Shown here in pieces: positions 27,241 through 35,899 of a stretch of DNA of 59,097 nt; within the stretch, counting starts at the first letter, position 1, and each line of letters opens with the position of its first letter. The notes below the pieces were generated by a model. The model made no database searches, was not told where the DNA came from, and was given only the letters and a program-made list of their open reading frames with translations. The translations under genes and the position numbers were made by a program. Location of the stretch: assembly GCF_900119155.1 (NCBI RefSeq), contig NZ_FPIR01000021.1:1-59097 (forward strand), given 5' to 3'. Source of the stretch: Ruminococcus sp. YE71. GTDB lineage: Bacteria; Bacillota; Clostridia; Oscillospirales; Ruminococcaceae.

Positions 27241-28429
27241 ACAACTGCTAAAAGAGCTTTGCCCAAACGGAGTAGAATACAAAAAGCTCGGTGAAGTTGC
27301 CACTATCAGCAGGGGCGGCAGCTTTCAGAAAAAAGACTTTTGCGAGGACGGTGTGCCTTGTATCCACTATGGGCAGATATACACAAGATACGGCTTGTTT
27401 GCTGATAAAACGCTGACTTTCATCAGCGAAGATGCCGCCAAAAAGCAGAAATACGCTGTCAAGAATGATATTGTAATGGCGGTAACAAGCGAAAACATTG
27501 ATGATGTGTGCAAGTGTGTTGCGTGGCTTGGTGATGATGAAATTGCCGTTAGCGGTCATACCGCTATTATTCATCACACCCTAAACCCGAAATACCTGTG
27601 CTACTATTTCCATACAGCGATGTTCTATGCTCAAAAGAAAAAGTTAGCACACGGAACAAAAGTTATAGAGGTCACTCCCGACAAACTTACCGATATAACA
27701 ATCCCTGTCCCTCCCATAGAGATACAGGTTGAAATTGTCAAGATCCTTGACGAATACAATACAAGCGTAATTGCCTTACAGCAGGAACTTGAAAATGAGC
27801 TTACAGCTCGTAAAAAGCAGTACGAATACTATCGTGACCTCCTGTTAGACTTTGGTGTCCACGGGGGGGGGACAAGTGAGTGTGAATGGAGAACAATCAA
27901 AGAAATTGCTGAGAATTGCGATTCTAAGAGAAAGCCTGTTACTAAGGGCAAGAGAACTTCGGGAATTTATCCGTACTATGGTGCATCGGGAATAGTTGAC
28001 TATGTAGATGATTATTTATTTGACGGAGATTATTTGCTTATTTCAGAGGACGGTGCAAATCTTCTTGCAAGGTCAACCCCTATTGCGTTTTCAATATCAG
28101 GAAAGAATTGGGTGAATAATCATGCCCATGTTTTACGGTTTGATACTTATGTTACAAGAAGATTTGTTGAAATATACCTTAACTCTATCAATCTTGAAAA
28201 ATATATCTCAACAGCAGCTCAACCAAAATTAACACAAGATAATCTAAACAAGATACCTATTCCATATCCAACGATAGAGGAACAAACCCGAATTGTCAAT
28301 ATCCTCGACCGCTTTGACAAGCTCTGCAACGACATTTCTGAGGGCTTGCCTGCGGAGATCGAAGCAAGACGGAAACAGTATGAATATTATCGGGACAAGT
28401 TGTTGTCCTTTGAGGAAGTGAGAATATGA
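27227..28429 (+). CDS. hsdS: Type I specificity subunit with G9 tract
   Basis: A 400-residue HsdS, started at ATG 27227 behind AAGGAG. It has two target recognition domains (about residues 15-160 and 220-345), each followed by a conserved helical spacer ending in a repeated ARKKQYEYYRD / ARRKQYEYYRD motif. The subunit decides the DNA target of the HsdMRS complex. Nine consecutive G bases at 27863-27871 encode three Gly between spacer one and TRD two. A one-base change in either direction gives early stops, leaving a half-subunit with TRD one only. The frame is open (ON) in this sequence. Confidence 0.95.
   Translation: MTKLEQLLKELCPNGVEYKKLGEVATISRGGSFQKKDFCEDGVPCIHYGQIYTRYGLFADKTLTFISEDAAKKQKYAVKNDIVMAVTSENIDDVCKCVAWLGDDEIAVSGHTAIIHHTLNPKYLCYYFHTAMFYAQKKKLAHGTKVIEVTPDKLTDITIPVPPIEIQVEIVKILDEYNTSVIALQQELENELTARKKQYEYYRDLLLDFGVHGGGTSECEWRTIKEIAENCDSKRKPVTKGKRTSGIYPYYGASGIVDYVDDYLFDGDYLLISEDGANLLARSTPIAFSISGKNWVNNHAHVLRFDTYVTRRFVEIYLNSINLEKYISTAAQPKLTQDNLNKIPIPYPTIEEQTRIVNILDRFDKLCNDISEGLPAEIEARRKQYEYYRDKLLSFEEVRI
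27863..27871 (+). repeat. G9 homopolymer (likely phase-variable) in hsdS
   Basis: A run of nine G at the junction between the two halves of HsdS. Gain of one G gives a TGA three codons on; loss of one G gives TAG at 27993-27995. Homopolymer tracts of this kind are a known substrate for slipped-strand phase variation. Confidence 0.9.
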
Positions 28430-28890
28430 GAATAAAAGGATATGCCATTAATAATGATGTCGTTAGCGAAATAGGCAAGTTTGCAATATTGTGGAATTGC
28501 TTTGAGAGGACGATATGCAATAATCATTGTAAGCCAAAAGTGATTTCTGAAAAAGCAAAGTCTATTTGTATTGATCAGAATAAAAAAGATGATCTTATTC
28601 GTGCTATAAATGACAGAAAATACTTACTTAACTGGAATGTGTCTGAATACATTGAAAATGGTCTTTATCCGGATAATGCAATAATAAATCAATCATTTGA
28701 TAAGGATTGTAAGTCCATAAATAATTTTATAAACCAAACTGATGAGAATACAAATGAAGGGTGTTTATTATTTATATATCGGATTCGTAATAACTTGATG
28801 CATGGATTAAAAATTCCGAGAGACCTGAATGGTCAGTATGAGCTTTTTAAAGCTGTAAATGGTGTATTAGAGAGTATAGAAACAATATAA
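28426..28890 (+). CDS. HEPN-like small protein in hsd operon
   Basis: A 154-residue protein whose ATG overlaps the hsdS stop (ATGA). Near the C-terminus the sequence FIYRIRNNLMHGLKI contains an R-N-x3-H arrangement, the catalytic signature of HEPN RNases found in toxins and antiviral proteins. The rest is helical, with IGKFAILWNCFERTI near the start as in Apea-like HEPN proteins. If active it would cleave RNA, possibly when restriction is triggered or lost. That is inference; the motif is seen directly. Confidence 0.65.
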   Translation: MRIKGYAINNDVVSEIGKFAILWNCFERTICNNHCKPKVISEKAKSICIDQNKKDDLIRAINDRKYLLNWNVSEYIENGLYPDNAIINQSFDKDCKSINNFINQTDENTNEGCLLFIYRIRNNLMHGLKIPRDLNGQYELFKAVNGVLESIETI

Positions 28891-28924
28891 TGAACAGATT
28901 ATTGTCTTTTAAGGAGGAATAAAA

Positions 28925-29128
28925 ATGAATAAAGAAAGCATTGTTATTTGCGAAAACTGTGGAAGGAAATTCAGATGTGTTGAAACAGGAAATATATGGC
29001 CAGGCGGATTGGAAAGTGAGGATGCTAAATGTCCTTATTGTGGCACAATTGCTTTTTCAAGTATGACAAGTGGATTTATTTATGTATACAAATTAGATAA
29101 AGAAAGCGAAAATGATGAAAATAAATAA
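28925..29128 (+). CDS. Zinc-ribbon protein in hsd operon
   Basis: A 67-residue protein with CENCGRKF and CPYCG, the two Cys pairs of a zinc ribbon, and an acidic tail. The start is behind a strong AAGGAGG. It lies between the HEPN-like gene and hsdR. It may bind nucleic acid or act as a partner of its neighbour. No specific family assigned. Confidence 0.75.
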   Translation: MNKESIVICENCGRKFRCVETGNIWPGGLESEDAKCPYCGTIAFSSMTSGFIYVYKLDKESENDENK

Positions 29129-29139
29129 GGAGTAATTTT

Positions 29140-32100
29140 ATGAGCTACTTCAACATCGTAGCCGCAACGACCGAAAACACCGTAGTCACCGAGTACACCC
29201 CCGAACCCCGCACCGCCGACAACTATCAGAGCGAGGCGGAGCTTGAAAAGGAGTTTATTCGCAGACTTGGCGAGCTGGGCTATGAGTATCTGACCATTCA
29301 CAAGGAAGATGACTTGATCGCCAATCTCCGTGCGCAGATCGAACGGCTCAACAGCTATACTTTCTCCGACAGCGAATGGAAACGCTTTTTTACGGAATAT
29401 ATCGCAAACGCCAATGAGGGTATCGTGGAGAAAACAAAAACGATACAAGAAGATAGCGTAAAGAATTTGAAGCGTGATGACGGTACAACAAAGAATATCA
29501 CGCTTATTGATAAAAAGAATATCCATAACAACAGCCTGCAAGTCATCAATCAGTATGAAGTTGACACAGGCAAGCGCCAGAACCGCTATGATGTGACGGT
29601 GCTTGTAAACGGATTTCCGCTGGTACATATCGAGCTGAAACGGCGCGGTGTGCCTATCCGTGAAGCGTTCGATCAGATAGACCGCTATCAGCGTGACAGC
29701 TTTTGGGCAGGCTCAGGGCTTTTTGAGTATGTGCAGATATTCGTTATTTCCAACGGTACGAATACGAAATATTATAGCAACACTACTCGTTTCAATGCCG
29801 TGAAAGAAGCGGGCAAGTCTAAGAAAAAGACCAAAACAAGCAATTCCTTTGAGTTTACGAGCTTTTGGGCTGATGCAAGCAACAAGGTCATTCCCGATCT
29901 TGTGGACTTCACTAAGACCTTTTTCGCAAAGCACACTATCCTCAATATTCTGACAAAATACTGTATCTTCACTTCCGAGAACCTGCTGCTTGTCATGCGT
30001 CCGTATCAGATCGTTGCGACTGAGCGTATCCTCAACCGCATTGAAATTGCCCATAATTACAAGAAATACGGCTCAATTGCAGGCGGCGGATATATCTGGC
30101 ACACAACAGGTTCAGGCAAAACACTGACCTCGTTCAAGTCGGCTCGGCTGGCTTCAAAGCTCGAATATATCGACAAGGTGCTGTTTGTTGTTGACCGTAA
30201 AGACCTCGACTATCAGACGATGCGTGAGTATGACCGTTTTGAAAAGGGTGCCGCCAACAGCAATACTTCTACCACGGTGCTGAAAAGACAGCTTGAAGAT
30301 CCCGACTGCCGTATCATCATCACTACCATTCAGAAGCTCGCCACATTCATCAAGAAAAATCCTGCACACGAAGTCTATGACAAGCGAGTGGTCATCATTT
30401 TCGATGAGTGTCACAGAAGCCAGTTCGGTGATATGCACGCTGCTATCACAAAGAAGTTCAAGAAGTATCATCTGTTCGGCTTCACGGGTACGCCGATATT
30501 TGCTATCAATTCGGGAACAAGCAAGAATCCGAACCTCCGCACTACGGCGCAGGCTTTCGGAGATCAGCTACACACCTATACCATTGTTGACGCTATCAAT
30601 GACAAGAATGTCCTTCCGTTCCGTGTGGACTATATCAAGACGATGGACAAGGAAGAAGATATTGAAGATGTCAAGGTGTGGGATATTGACCGTGAAAAGG
30701 CATATATGTCCCCGAAGCGTATCTCCCTTGTGACCGAATATATCTTAGACCACTTCGACCAAAAGACCTACCGCAGAGCTTTTGAGCGTACATATAGTTA
30801 CAGCGTTCTGACGAATGTTTCAGAGGTAGCCGATGCCAAAAGGCGTGAGCAGGTGCAGGAGATCAAACAGAAACAGCGAATCAGCGGTTTTAACTCCATA
30901 TTTGCAGTTTCCTCGGTGCAGGCGGCAAAGCTCTACTATGAGGAATTTATGAAGCAGATGACCGCAAGCCCCGAAAAGGCTCTGAAAATTGCCGTAATCT
31001 ACAGCTATGGTGCGAATGAGGAAGATCCCGACGGTATTCTCGATGAAGAAAATCCCGAAGATACTTCTGCACTTGATTCGACTGCAAGGGACTTCCTTGA
31101 AAGAGCGATAAGCGACTATAACAGGCAATTTGGCACAAGCTACGATACGTCAAGCGACAAGTTCCAGAGCTACTACAAAGATGTTTCTCTCCGTATGAAG
31201 AACAAGGAACTTGACCTGCTGATCGTGGTCAATATGTTCCTGACGGGCTTTGATGCAACGACACTCAATACGCTGTGGGTGGACAAAAACCTGAAAATGC
31301 ACGGTCTGATCCAGGCATACAGCCGCACCAACCGCATACTCAATTCTATCAAAACGTTCGGAAATATTGTATGTTTCAGAGCATTGCAAAAGCGAACGGA
31401 CGCAGCTATCTCCCTTTTCGGAGATAAAGCGGCGGGCGGTATTGTGACCTTGCAGAGCTTCGGTGATTATTACAACGGCTATGAGGACAGCAAGGGCAAG
31501 CACGTTGACGGCTATGTGGATATGATAGACAAGCTGCTGAAAGATTTTCCGCTTGACGAACCGCAGATCATAGGAGAAGAACGGCAGAAGGAGTTTATCG
31601 CTCTGCTCGGTGCTATCCTGCGTATGCGTAATCTGCTTGTGAGCTTTGATGAGTTTGAGGGCAGAGAGATCATCTCGGAGAGAGATTTTCAGGACTACCT
31701 CGGACGGTATCAGGATTTGCGAGACGAATGGGCTGAGCGACGCAAAAAAGGCGAGTTGGCTGATATTGATGATGATATTGTCTTTGAGATAGAACTTATC
31801 AAGCAGATAGAAATCAATATTGACTATATCCTTATGCTTGTAACTAAGTATCATGACAGTCATTGTACGGATAAGGAAGTGCTTATCACCATTCAGAAAG
31901 CTGTTGACTCCAGCCCTGAGCTAAGAAGCAAGAAAGACCTTATCGAGAACTTCATCAACGGTATCAACGATGTTGATGATGTCATGAACGAGTGGCACAG
32001 CTATGTTGCTGAGGAGCGCGAAAAGGCTCTCGTCGCTCTTATCACGGAAGAAAAGCTCAAAGATGCCGAAACAAGAGCATTTGTTGATGGTGCTTTCCGT

Positions 32101-32247
32101 GACGGTGGTATAAAAACCACGGGTACAGATATTGATAAGATACTGCCTGCCGTGTCACGATTCGGCGGCGGTAATCGCAAGGCTAAGAAAGAAACTGTCA
32201 TTGAAAAGCTCAAGGCTTTCTTTGAACGGTTTTGGAATATAGGCTGA
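29140..32247 (+). CDS. hsdR: Type I restriction endonuclease subunit
   Basis: A 1035-residue HsdR. An N-terminal nuclease domain has the D...E-x-K type signature (PLVHIELKRRG). It is followed by an SF2 translocase with Walker A TGSGKT at about 324-328, DECH at about 422-425, LFGFTGTP and a late QAYSRTNRI motif VI. It cuts unmodified DNA after translocation, in complex with HsdM and HsdS. The start follows AAGGAG. It is the last gene of the operon; no T-run terminator was seen after it. Confidence 0.96.
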   Translation: MSYFNIVAATTENTVVTEYTPEPRTADNYQSEAELEKEFIRRLGELGYEYLTIHKEDDLIANLRAQIERLNSYTFSDSEWKRFFTEYIANANEGIVEKTKTIQEDSVKNLKRDDGTTKNITLIDKKNIHNNSLQVINQYEVDTGKRQNRYDVTVLVNGFPLVHIELKRRGVPIREAFDQIDRYQRDSFWAGSGLFEYVQIFVISNGTNTKYYSNTTRFNAVKEAGKSKKKTKTSNSFEFTSFWADASNKVIPDLVDFTKTFFAKHTILNILTKYCIFTSENLLLVMRPYQIVATERILNRIEIAHNYKKYGSIAGGGYIWHTTGSGKTLTSFKSARLASKLEYIDKVLFVVDRKDLDYQTMREYDRFEKGAANSNTSTTVLKRQLEDPDCRIIITTIQKLATFIKKNPAHEVYDKRVVIIFDECHRSQFGDMHAAITKKFKKYHLFGFTGTPIFAINSGTSKNPNLRTTAQAFGDQLHTYTIVDAINDKNVLPFRVDYIKTMDKEEDIEDVKVWDIDREKAYMSPKRISLVTEYILDHFDQKTYRRAFERTYSYSVLTNVSEVADAKRREQVQEIKQKQRISGFNSIFAVSSVQAAKLYYEEFMKQMTASPEKALKIAVIYSYGANEEDPDGILDEENPEDTSALDSTARDFLERAISDYNRQFGTSYDTSSDKFQSYYKDVSLRMKNKELDLLIVVNMFLTGFDATTLNTLWVDKNLKMHGLIQAYSRTNRILNSIKTFGNIVCFRALQKRTDAAISLFGDKAAGGIVTLQSFGDYYNGYEDSKGKHVDGYVDMIDKLLKDFPLDEPQIIGEERQKEFIALLGAILRMRNLLVSFDEFEGREIISERDFQDYLGRYQDLRDEWAERRKKGELADIDDDIVFEIELIKQIEINIDYILMLVTKYHDSHCTDKEVLITIQKAVDSSPELRSKKDLIENFINGINDVDDVMNEWHSYVAEEREKALVALITEEKLKDAETRAFVDGAFRDGGIKTTGTDIDKILPAVSRFGGGNRKAKKETVIEKLKAFFERFWNIG

Positions 32248-32378
32248 TTGTAGTCCAATAGCCCAAAGTCTATTGACACACTGGATTTCCGTCCCACACA
32301 AGTCAATTTCAGCATTATGGCGCGCGCCACAATAACAGCATACTCTATTGGAACTGAATAACAGACAAAGCCCTGAGA

Positions 32379-32750
32379 TTAGCTTACTATGATGTGATTA
32401 TGGATATGTTCATGGTCGCAATGGACGGCAAGCATATATTGATACTCGTCATTGAAAAGTGCCTTGCATAGTTCCTGACCTATCAGCAAAGCCCGTTCGG
32501 GAGAAACTTCCCCAGGGGCAAAGCTCTGAATTATGTGCTGGGCGGCATTTCTGCACCGTCCTGTGCCGACTGTTTCTCGGATATTTCGGAATTGTTCTAA
32601 TGCTCCAGATGGAGAAGATACGCACAAGTTGCTAACAACATATAGCCGTGCGTAGCTAAGGCGGCGGTCTGCGGTTTTGTCCGGGTTGCAGATATAAGCA
32701 ATTGCGCCCAACGCTCCCGTGTGGATCGTATGGATACGAGTAACTGCCAA
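32379..32750 (-). pseudogene. Relaxase N-terminal fragment (MobA/VirD2-like)
   Basis: The 123-residue minus frame begins MAVTRIHTIHTGALGAIAYI and has the relaxase pattern QSFAPGEVSPERALLIGQEL then VHCDHEHIHNHII, the three-His metal motif. The frame stops two residues after that motif, where an intact relaxase would continue for hundreds of residues. It is a broken-off 5' end of a conjugative relaxase gene, presumably from another element. The 130 bases between hsdR and this fragment hold nothing I can name. Confidence 0.85.
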
Positions 32751-32841
32751 ACTATATCTAACCTCGCTTTCATATCGGCAATATCTTCATCGTACAGCTT
32801 ATAATCATGATTAATACCCTCACCATACTCAAATAGATATC

Positions 32842-32928
32842 CTAACCGACACACTCGAAGCCGCCCGCCATTTCAAGGCCTGAGCGGAAACCGCCGATCC
32901 CTGCGAATATATCGAAAAATCTTATCAA
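32842..32928 (-). pseudogene. 5' fragment of the cytosine methylase gene
   Basis: Starting from TTG 32928 the frame reads FFDIFAGIGGFRSGLE and stops after 28 codons at the repeat edge. It matches the first 28 residues of the intact methylase at 22395-23672. It is the counterpart of the fragment at 23812-23874 on the other side of the island. Confidence 0.85.
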
Positions 32929-33129
32929 GGACTTTTTCCTCCTTTATTATTCCGAAGATTTTTCTATGAGAAAACTAGTTCATTTTCAGTCACTTCCTTC
33001 CTATAATATGTAAAAAGCCGCAGCAGCTTTTGGTATTGATACTGCGGCAAATAGTCTTATGAATTTTTACATAGACATATCCTGCTGTTCGATTTCATCC
33101 TGACTTTCCGACTGATCCTCATCGGGAAC
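32843..33129 (+). repeat. Right flanking direct repeat of the R-M island
   Basis: The partner of 23587-23874 in direct orientation. It holds the methylase fragment, the leader with a nine-codon frame (32964-32993), a terminator and the end of the intact gene at 33067. The copies differ at many positions, so they did not arise by a recent tandem duplication. Confidence 0.85.
33012..33048 (-). terminator. Intrinsic terminator of the right accessory operon
   Basis: Minus-strand arms GCCGCAG (33042-33048) and CTGCGGC (33017-33023), with more pairing possible in the loop, are followed by five T residues. It ends the operon that runs from the amidoligase gene at 36991 to 33067. Confidence 0.75.
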
Positions 33130-33576
33130 AGTGGCAGTAATGTCAAGCGTATTCTGAAACGGTATCCCGATGTCATGTACCGCTGCATTTTCAACACCCG
33201 GAAAAGATCTGACCATTTCGCTTAATGTGTCAATCAGCTCTCGGCGGAAGTCTTTTTCTTCAAGCAACTCATCAATATCGAAGCTGGTCTCGCCCTCTTC
33301 CGCACGAATAGCAATGTCTGTCGCTACATTTAACAGCTTTGTATGCAGCCTTTTTTCTGCTGAGACTTCCGCCTCCTGCTCCGAAAGCAGAGTGTGAAAG
33401 CCGTCCTTGCCGGGAGTCAGCGAGCGAAAACTTCCGTTGTCCCAATACATCATGATCTGACCGTTATTTTTGTCTATCCCGATCACAGTTCCCTGACATC
33501 CGGCTTTTACACTGCCGGTCTCCTGAGAAATATCACAGCAGATTCTCATGCCAGCCGGATATTTCTTTTGAAGCAT
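33067..33576 (-). CDS. DUF4314-like protein with acidic tail
   Basis: A 169-residue protein. Residues of about 5-55 (GMRICCDISQETGSVKAGCQ, then GTVIGIDKNNGQIMMYWDNG) resemble the DUF4314 barrel also seen at 3045-3233. The middle is helical and the last 25 residues are acidic, ending EIEQQDMSM. ATG 33576 is chosen over the TTG two codons upstream; the ribosome site is weak. Last gene of its operon before the terminator. Function unknown. Confidence 0.7.
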   Translation of the reverse strand: MLQKKYPAGMRICCDISQETGSVKAGCQGTVIGIDKNNGQIMMYWDNGSFRSLTPGKDGFHTLLSEQEAEVSAEKRLHTKLLNVATDIAIRAEEGETSFDIDELLEEKDFRRELIDTLSEMVRSFPGVENAAVHDIGIPFQNTLDITATVPDEDQSESQDEIEQQDMSM

Positions 33577-33604
33577 ATTCAAAACATTCTTATCGATTAT
33601 AGTT

Positions 33605-34096
33605 TCACCCCATGTTCATTGACATATCGTCCAGTTCATCATAGTCATCGCCGAACTCGGGTTCAGCATCATATTCCTCATCTTCTGATTCTGTATCTTC
33701 GGGTTCATCATCTTCCTCTAAGTCATTCGCATACTCAGTTTCCACGGAAAGTTCTTCTTCATCAGTTTCGGATTCATCCTGAGTTTCCACAGCCATTTCC
33801 TGCTGATCTCTGTCCAGCTCCGCCTTGATAAGTCCGATGACGAAATCCTTCTGTGTCAAATGGTGACGATTCAAATAGTCTTTTATCTGCTGAAAAAGTT
33901 CCTCCGGCACCTGAAAAGCCATCGTCCTTGTGTTATTCATACCCTGTCCCTCCTGAATCTTTGGATGAAGCTCATTGTCGAGAGCCTGTTCAACAAAATC
34001 GTTCATCGTCATGCCGTGAGCATCAATATACGCCCTGACCTGAGCATGAAGCTCGGCATCGACTTTCACGGTTATGCCTTTCTTTTCATCCGGCAT
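33605..34096 (-). CDS. Double ribbon-helix-helix protein with acidic tail
   Basis: A 163-residue protein with two Arc/MetJ-type ribbon-helix-helix units in tandem (GITVKVDAELHAQVRAYIDA and TMAFQVPEELFQQIKDYLNR). A tail of about 70 residues, mostly Asp and Glu, ends DDMSMNMG. The RHH pair should bind DNA as a pseudo-dimer. The acidic tail could mimic DNA or serve another purpose. The start follows AAAGGAG and overlaps the small RHH gene by 11 bases. Confidence 0.8.
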   Translation of the reverse strand: MPDEKKGITVKVDAELHAQVRAYIDAHGMTMNDFVEQALDNELHPKIQEGQGMNNTRTMAFQVPEELFQQIKDYLNRHHLTQKDFVIGLIKAELDRDQQEMAVETQDESETDEEELSVETEYANDLEEDDEPEDTESEDEEYDAEPEFGDDYDELDDMSMNMG

Positions 34097-34226
34097 CGGT
34101 TCTGCTCCTTTCTAAATAATTTCTAAGAACTGTTTCGACCATCTCATCAAGCGAAACGCCTTGCTTCTTCGCAAGCTGTTCAATGATTTCAACATACTGC
34201 GGCGGTATCTCAACTTCTGTTTTCAT
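34086..34226 (-). CDS. Small ribbon-helix-helix protein
   Basis: A 46-codon gene. The peptide (MKTEVEIPPQYVEIIEQLAK, then KQGVSLDEMVETVLRNYLER) is a single RHH unit. Its ATG overlaps the stop of the upstream gene (ATGA) and its end overlaps the double-RHH gene. It could be an antitoxin-like regulator or a partner of its neighbour. No toxin is seen beside it. Confidence 0.7.
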   Translation of the reverse strand: MKTEVEIPPQYVEIIEQLAKKQGVSLDEMVETVLRNYLERSRTDAG

Positions 34227-35062
34227 GTCATCACTCCCATTCCCATATCCTCGCTCTGTGCGAGGCTGTCCAGATACTCTCTTTCGGGCAGAAGCCGCCA
34301 GTCATCGCCGTCATTCCAAAAGCTGACATTGACCTCGCCGGCATCAGTTCTAAGGTACTTTTGTTCAAGGGATTCGCCCCAGCCGTCACTCAGGCATGAA
34401 GAACAGAAGCTGATAAACTTCTCCATAGCTTCATCCGAAAGCTCGCCGACCACCTTTGCCGTGATGACCCCTGCCAGCTCGCCCTCGATGACATCAACAG
34501 AGCAGTGAGCCGAAAATATCTTGTTCTCCAGCTCATCATTCTCTCCGTTGGGGTGATACCAGTGCATCAGCCCACGTTCCTGTTCTTCGGGAAGGTCATT
34601 CTCACGGATTCCCATGTTGATGACATCTGCATACTTTGTCATCTCCGCATTGTCAGCGATACAGCACTCACGGGGATAATTGTCAACGTGAAGATAAATC
34701 TCCAGTGGGCAGCAGAACCGCATTTCATGAGCATGAGTTTTAGCAAACTCTTCCAAAATCAGCTTTGCCTGCGGAACATACTGCGCATATCTGAAATAGT
34801 CAAATCCCTCACTTTCTACCAATAGACCGTCGCCATTTTCCTTATCGTAGATCAGCAGACAATGATACTCGCCGTTCTCGCTGAACATACAGTCAAGATT
34901 ATCCGAGATTTCCTTGTAGTCCTGCATCGGACAGGATTTCATCTGTCTGAACCGATAGTTGCTGACAGGTATAGCCTTTTCGACCACGCAAGTCTCGGTG
35001 TTGAATGCTTCTGCCTTTCGTTCGAGATACGGAATATTGATCGTCAACTTTTCCTCGTTCAT
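34223..35062 (-). CDS. Hypothetical ICE protein
   Basis: A 279-residue soluble protein starting MNEEKLTINIPYLERKAEAF behind GGAGG. The first half has a conserved-looking YRFRQMKSCPMQDYKEI segment and a CCPLEIYLHVDNYPRECCIA region. The end reads LAQSEDMGMGVMT. I recognise no catalytic motif. It sits in the accessory operon and overlaps both neighbours by four bases. Confidence 0.65.
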   Translation of the reverse strand: MNEEKLTINIPYLERKAEAFNTETCVVEKAIPVSNYRFRQMKSCPMQDYKEISDNLDCMFSENGEYHCLLIYDKENGDGLLVESEGFDYFRYAQYVPQAKLILEEFAKTHAHEMRFCCPLEIYLHVDNYPRECCIADNAEMTKYADVINMGIRENDLPEEQERGLMHWYHPNGENDELENKIFSAHCSVDVIEGELAGVITAKVVGELSDEAMEKFISFCSSCLSDGWGESLEQKYLRTDAGEVNVSFWNDGDDWRLLPEREYLDSLAQSEDMGMGVMT

Positions 35063-35337
35063 GAAATACCTCCCAATGTCAAATCCGGCTGTTCAAGCCT
35101 GAAAGTCTTGTCCTCGCATGACACCACGTCCTTTGCGAACTGCTCGGCTTCTTCCATATCTTCGGCAAGTATTTCGTAACCCACCGCCGCCGTGAATTCG
35201 TCAAACTTTTCTGTCCTCGTTTCATCGGTAAACACCGAAAAAGAAAACCCCTGACAGATTACCTCGTTTCCGCTGCTGTCGCTTCGGACGATGTGATCGT
35301 CGGGGGTAATGTCGATATAAAAACCTTTGTACTTCAT
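35059..35337 (-). CDS. Small hypothetical protein
   Basis: A 92-residue beta-rich protein (YKGFYIDITPDDHIVRSD, then GFSFSVFTDETRTEKFDEF) behind AGGAGGTCAG. It overlaps the next gene by ATGA. No family recognised. Confidence 0.65.
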   Translation of the reverse strand: MKYKGFYIDITPDDHIVRSDSSGNEVICQGFSFSVFTDETRTEKFDEFTAAVGYEILAEDMEEAEQFAKDVVSCEDKTFRLEQPDLTLGGIS

Positions 35338-35345
35338 CTGACCTC

Positions 35346-35888
35346 CTAAAACTTGAAACTCATCTGAATGTCATCGTCAAGTCCCAAGTCCTCATCATCG
35401 TCAAACGACTCATCAAACTTGCTATTCATATCAGATGCGTAATCGTAAGCTCTCGCCGCAGCTTCCAACAAATAACTCGTATCCATACCATTCGCCTTGT
35501 AGCCGTCCCAGATGGTCTGCAAGTAACCGTCAGAGGGCGGCGAGATCTGTCCCCGGTTCATGAGATAGACCATGCCTTTAGCTGTTCCGTTTTCCGTTTC
35601 GACCTCGATCTCTTGCTGACGGTAAAGGTGAGGAAAACCCTCATATCTGTTGAGTGCCGGAACATCCCGTGGGTCGAGTTCCCACAGCAGAACAGGCACC
35701 TCAGTATCGGGCTTCGGCACGATAGTCGCCACGCCCCTGAACTCCAACTCCCAGCCTTTGACCATTGCAGTGCCGACTATCCTTGAGTGCGGACAGCGGA
35801 AAGCCATCTGCGTGAGATTGATATTCGACCCGTAAGCAACATACAGCATCGGCTTTGTCGGCAGATTGTAATCGCTCTTTTTCTTCAC
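35346..35888 (-). CDS. Gamma-glutamylcyclotransferase-like protein
   Basis: A 180-residue protein of the AIG2/GGCT fold. The substrate loop YGSN lies at residues 19-22 (LYVAYGSNINL), and the catalytic Glu is expected at E83 in LNRYEGFPHLYR. Family members release 5-oxoproline from gamma-glutamyl amines. The C-terminal 35 residues are acidic and end DDIQMSFKF. It starts at GTG 35888 behind GGGAG and lies 12 bases from the amidoligase gene, with which it should form a functional pair. Confidence 0.88.
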   Translation of the reverse strand: MKKKSDYNLPTKPMLYVAYGSNINLTQMAFRCPHSRIVGTAMVKGWELEFRGVATIVPKPDTEVPVLLWELDPRDVPALNRYEGFPHLYRQQEIEVETENGTAKGMVYLMNRGQISPPSDGYLQTIWDGYKANGMDTSYLLEAAARAYDYASDMNSKFDESFDDDEDLGLDDDIQMSFKF

Positions 35889-35899
35889 AAAATCACTCC

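Noticed and set aside
27227-28429. Shuffling of hsdS by inversion with a second specificity gene
   Set aside because: No second hsdS or inverted copy of its recognition domains and no adjacent site-specific recombinase were found in the island. The G9 tract is the only switch seen.
32597-32854. An 85-codon minus-strand frame before the relaxase fragment
   Set aside because: The part ending KARLDIVWQ looks protein-like, but it overlaps the relaxase fragment and the repeat edge, and no family or ribosome site is seen. At most a scrap of a gene.
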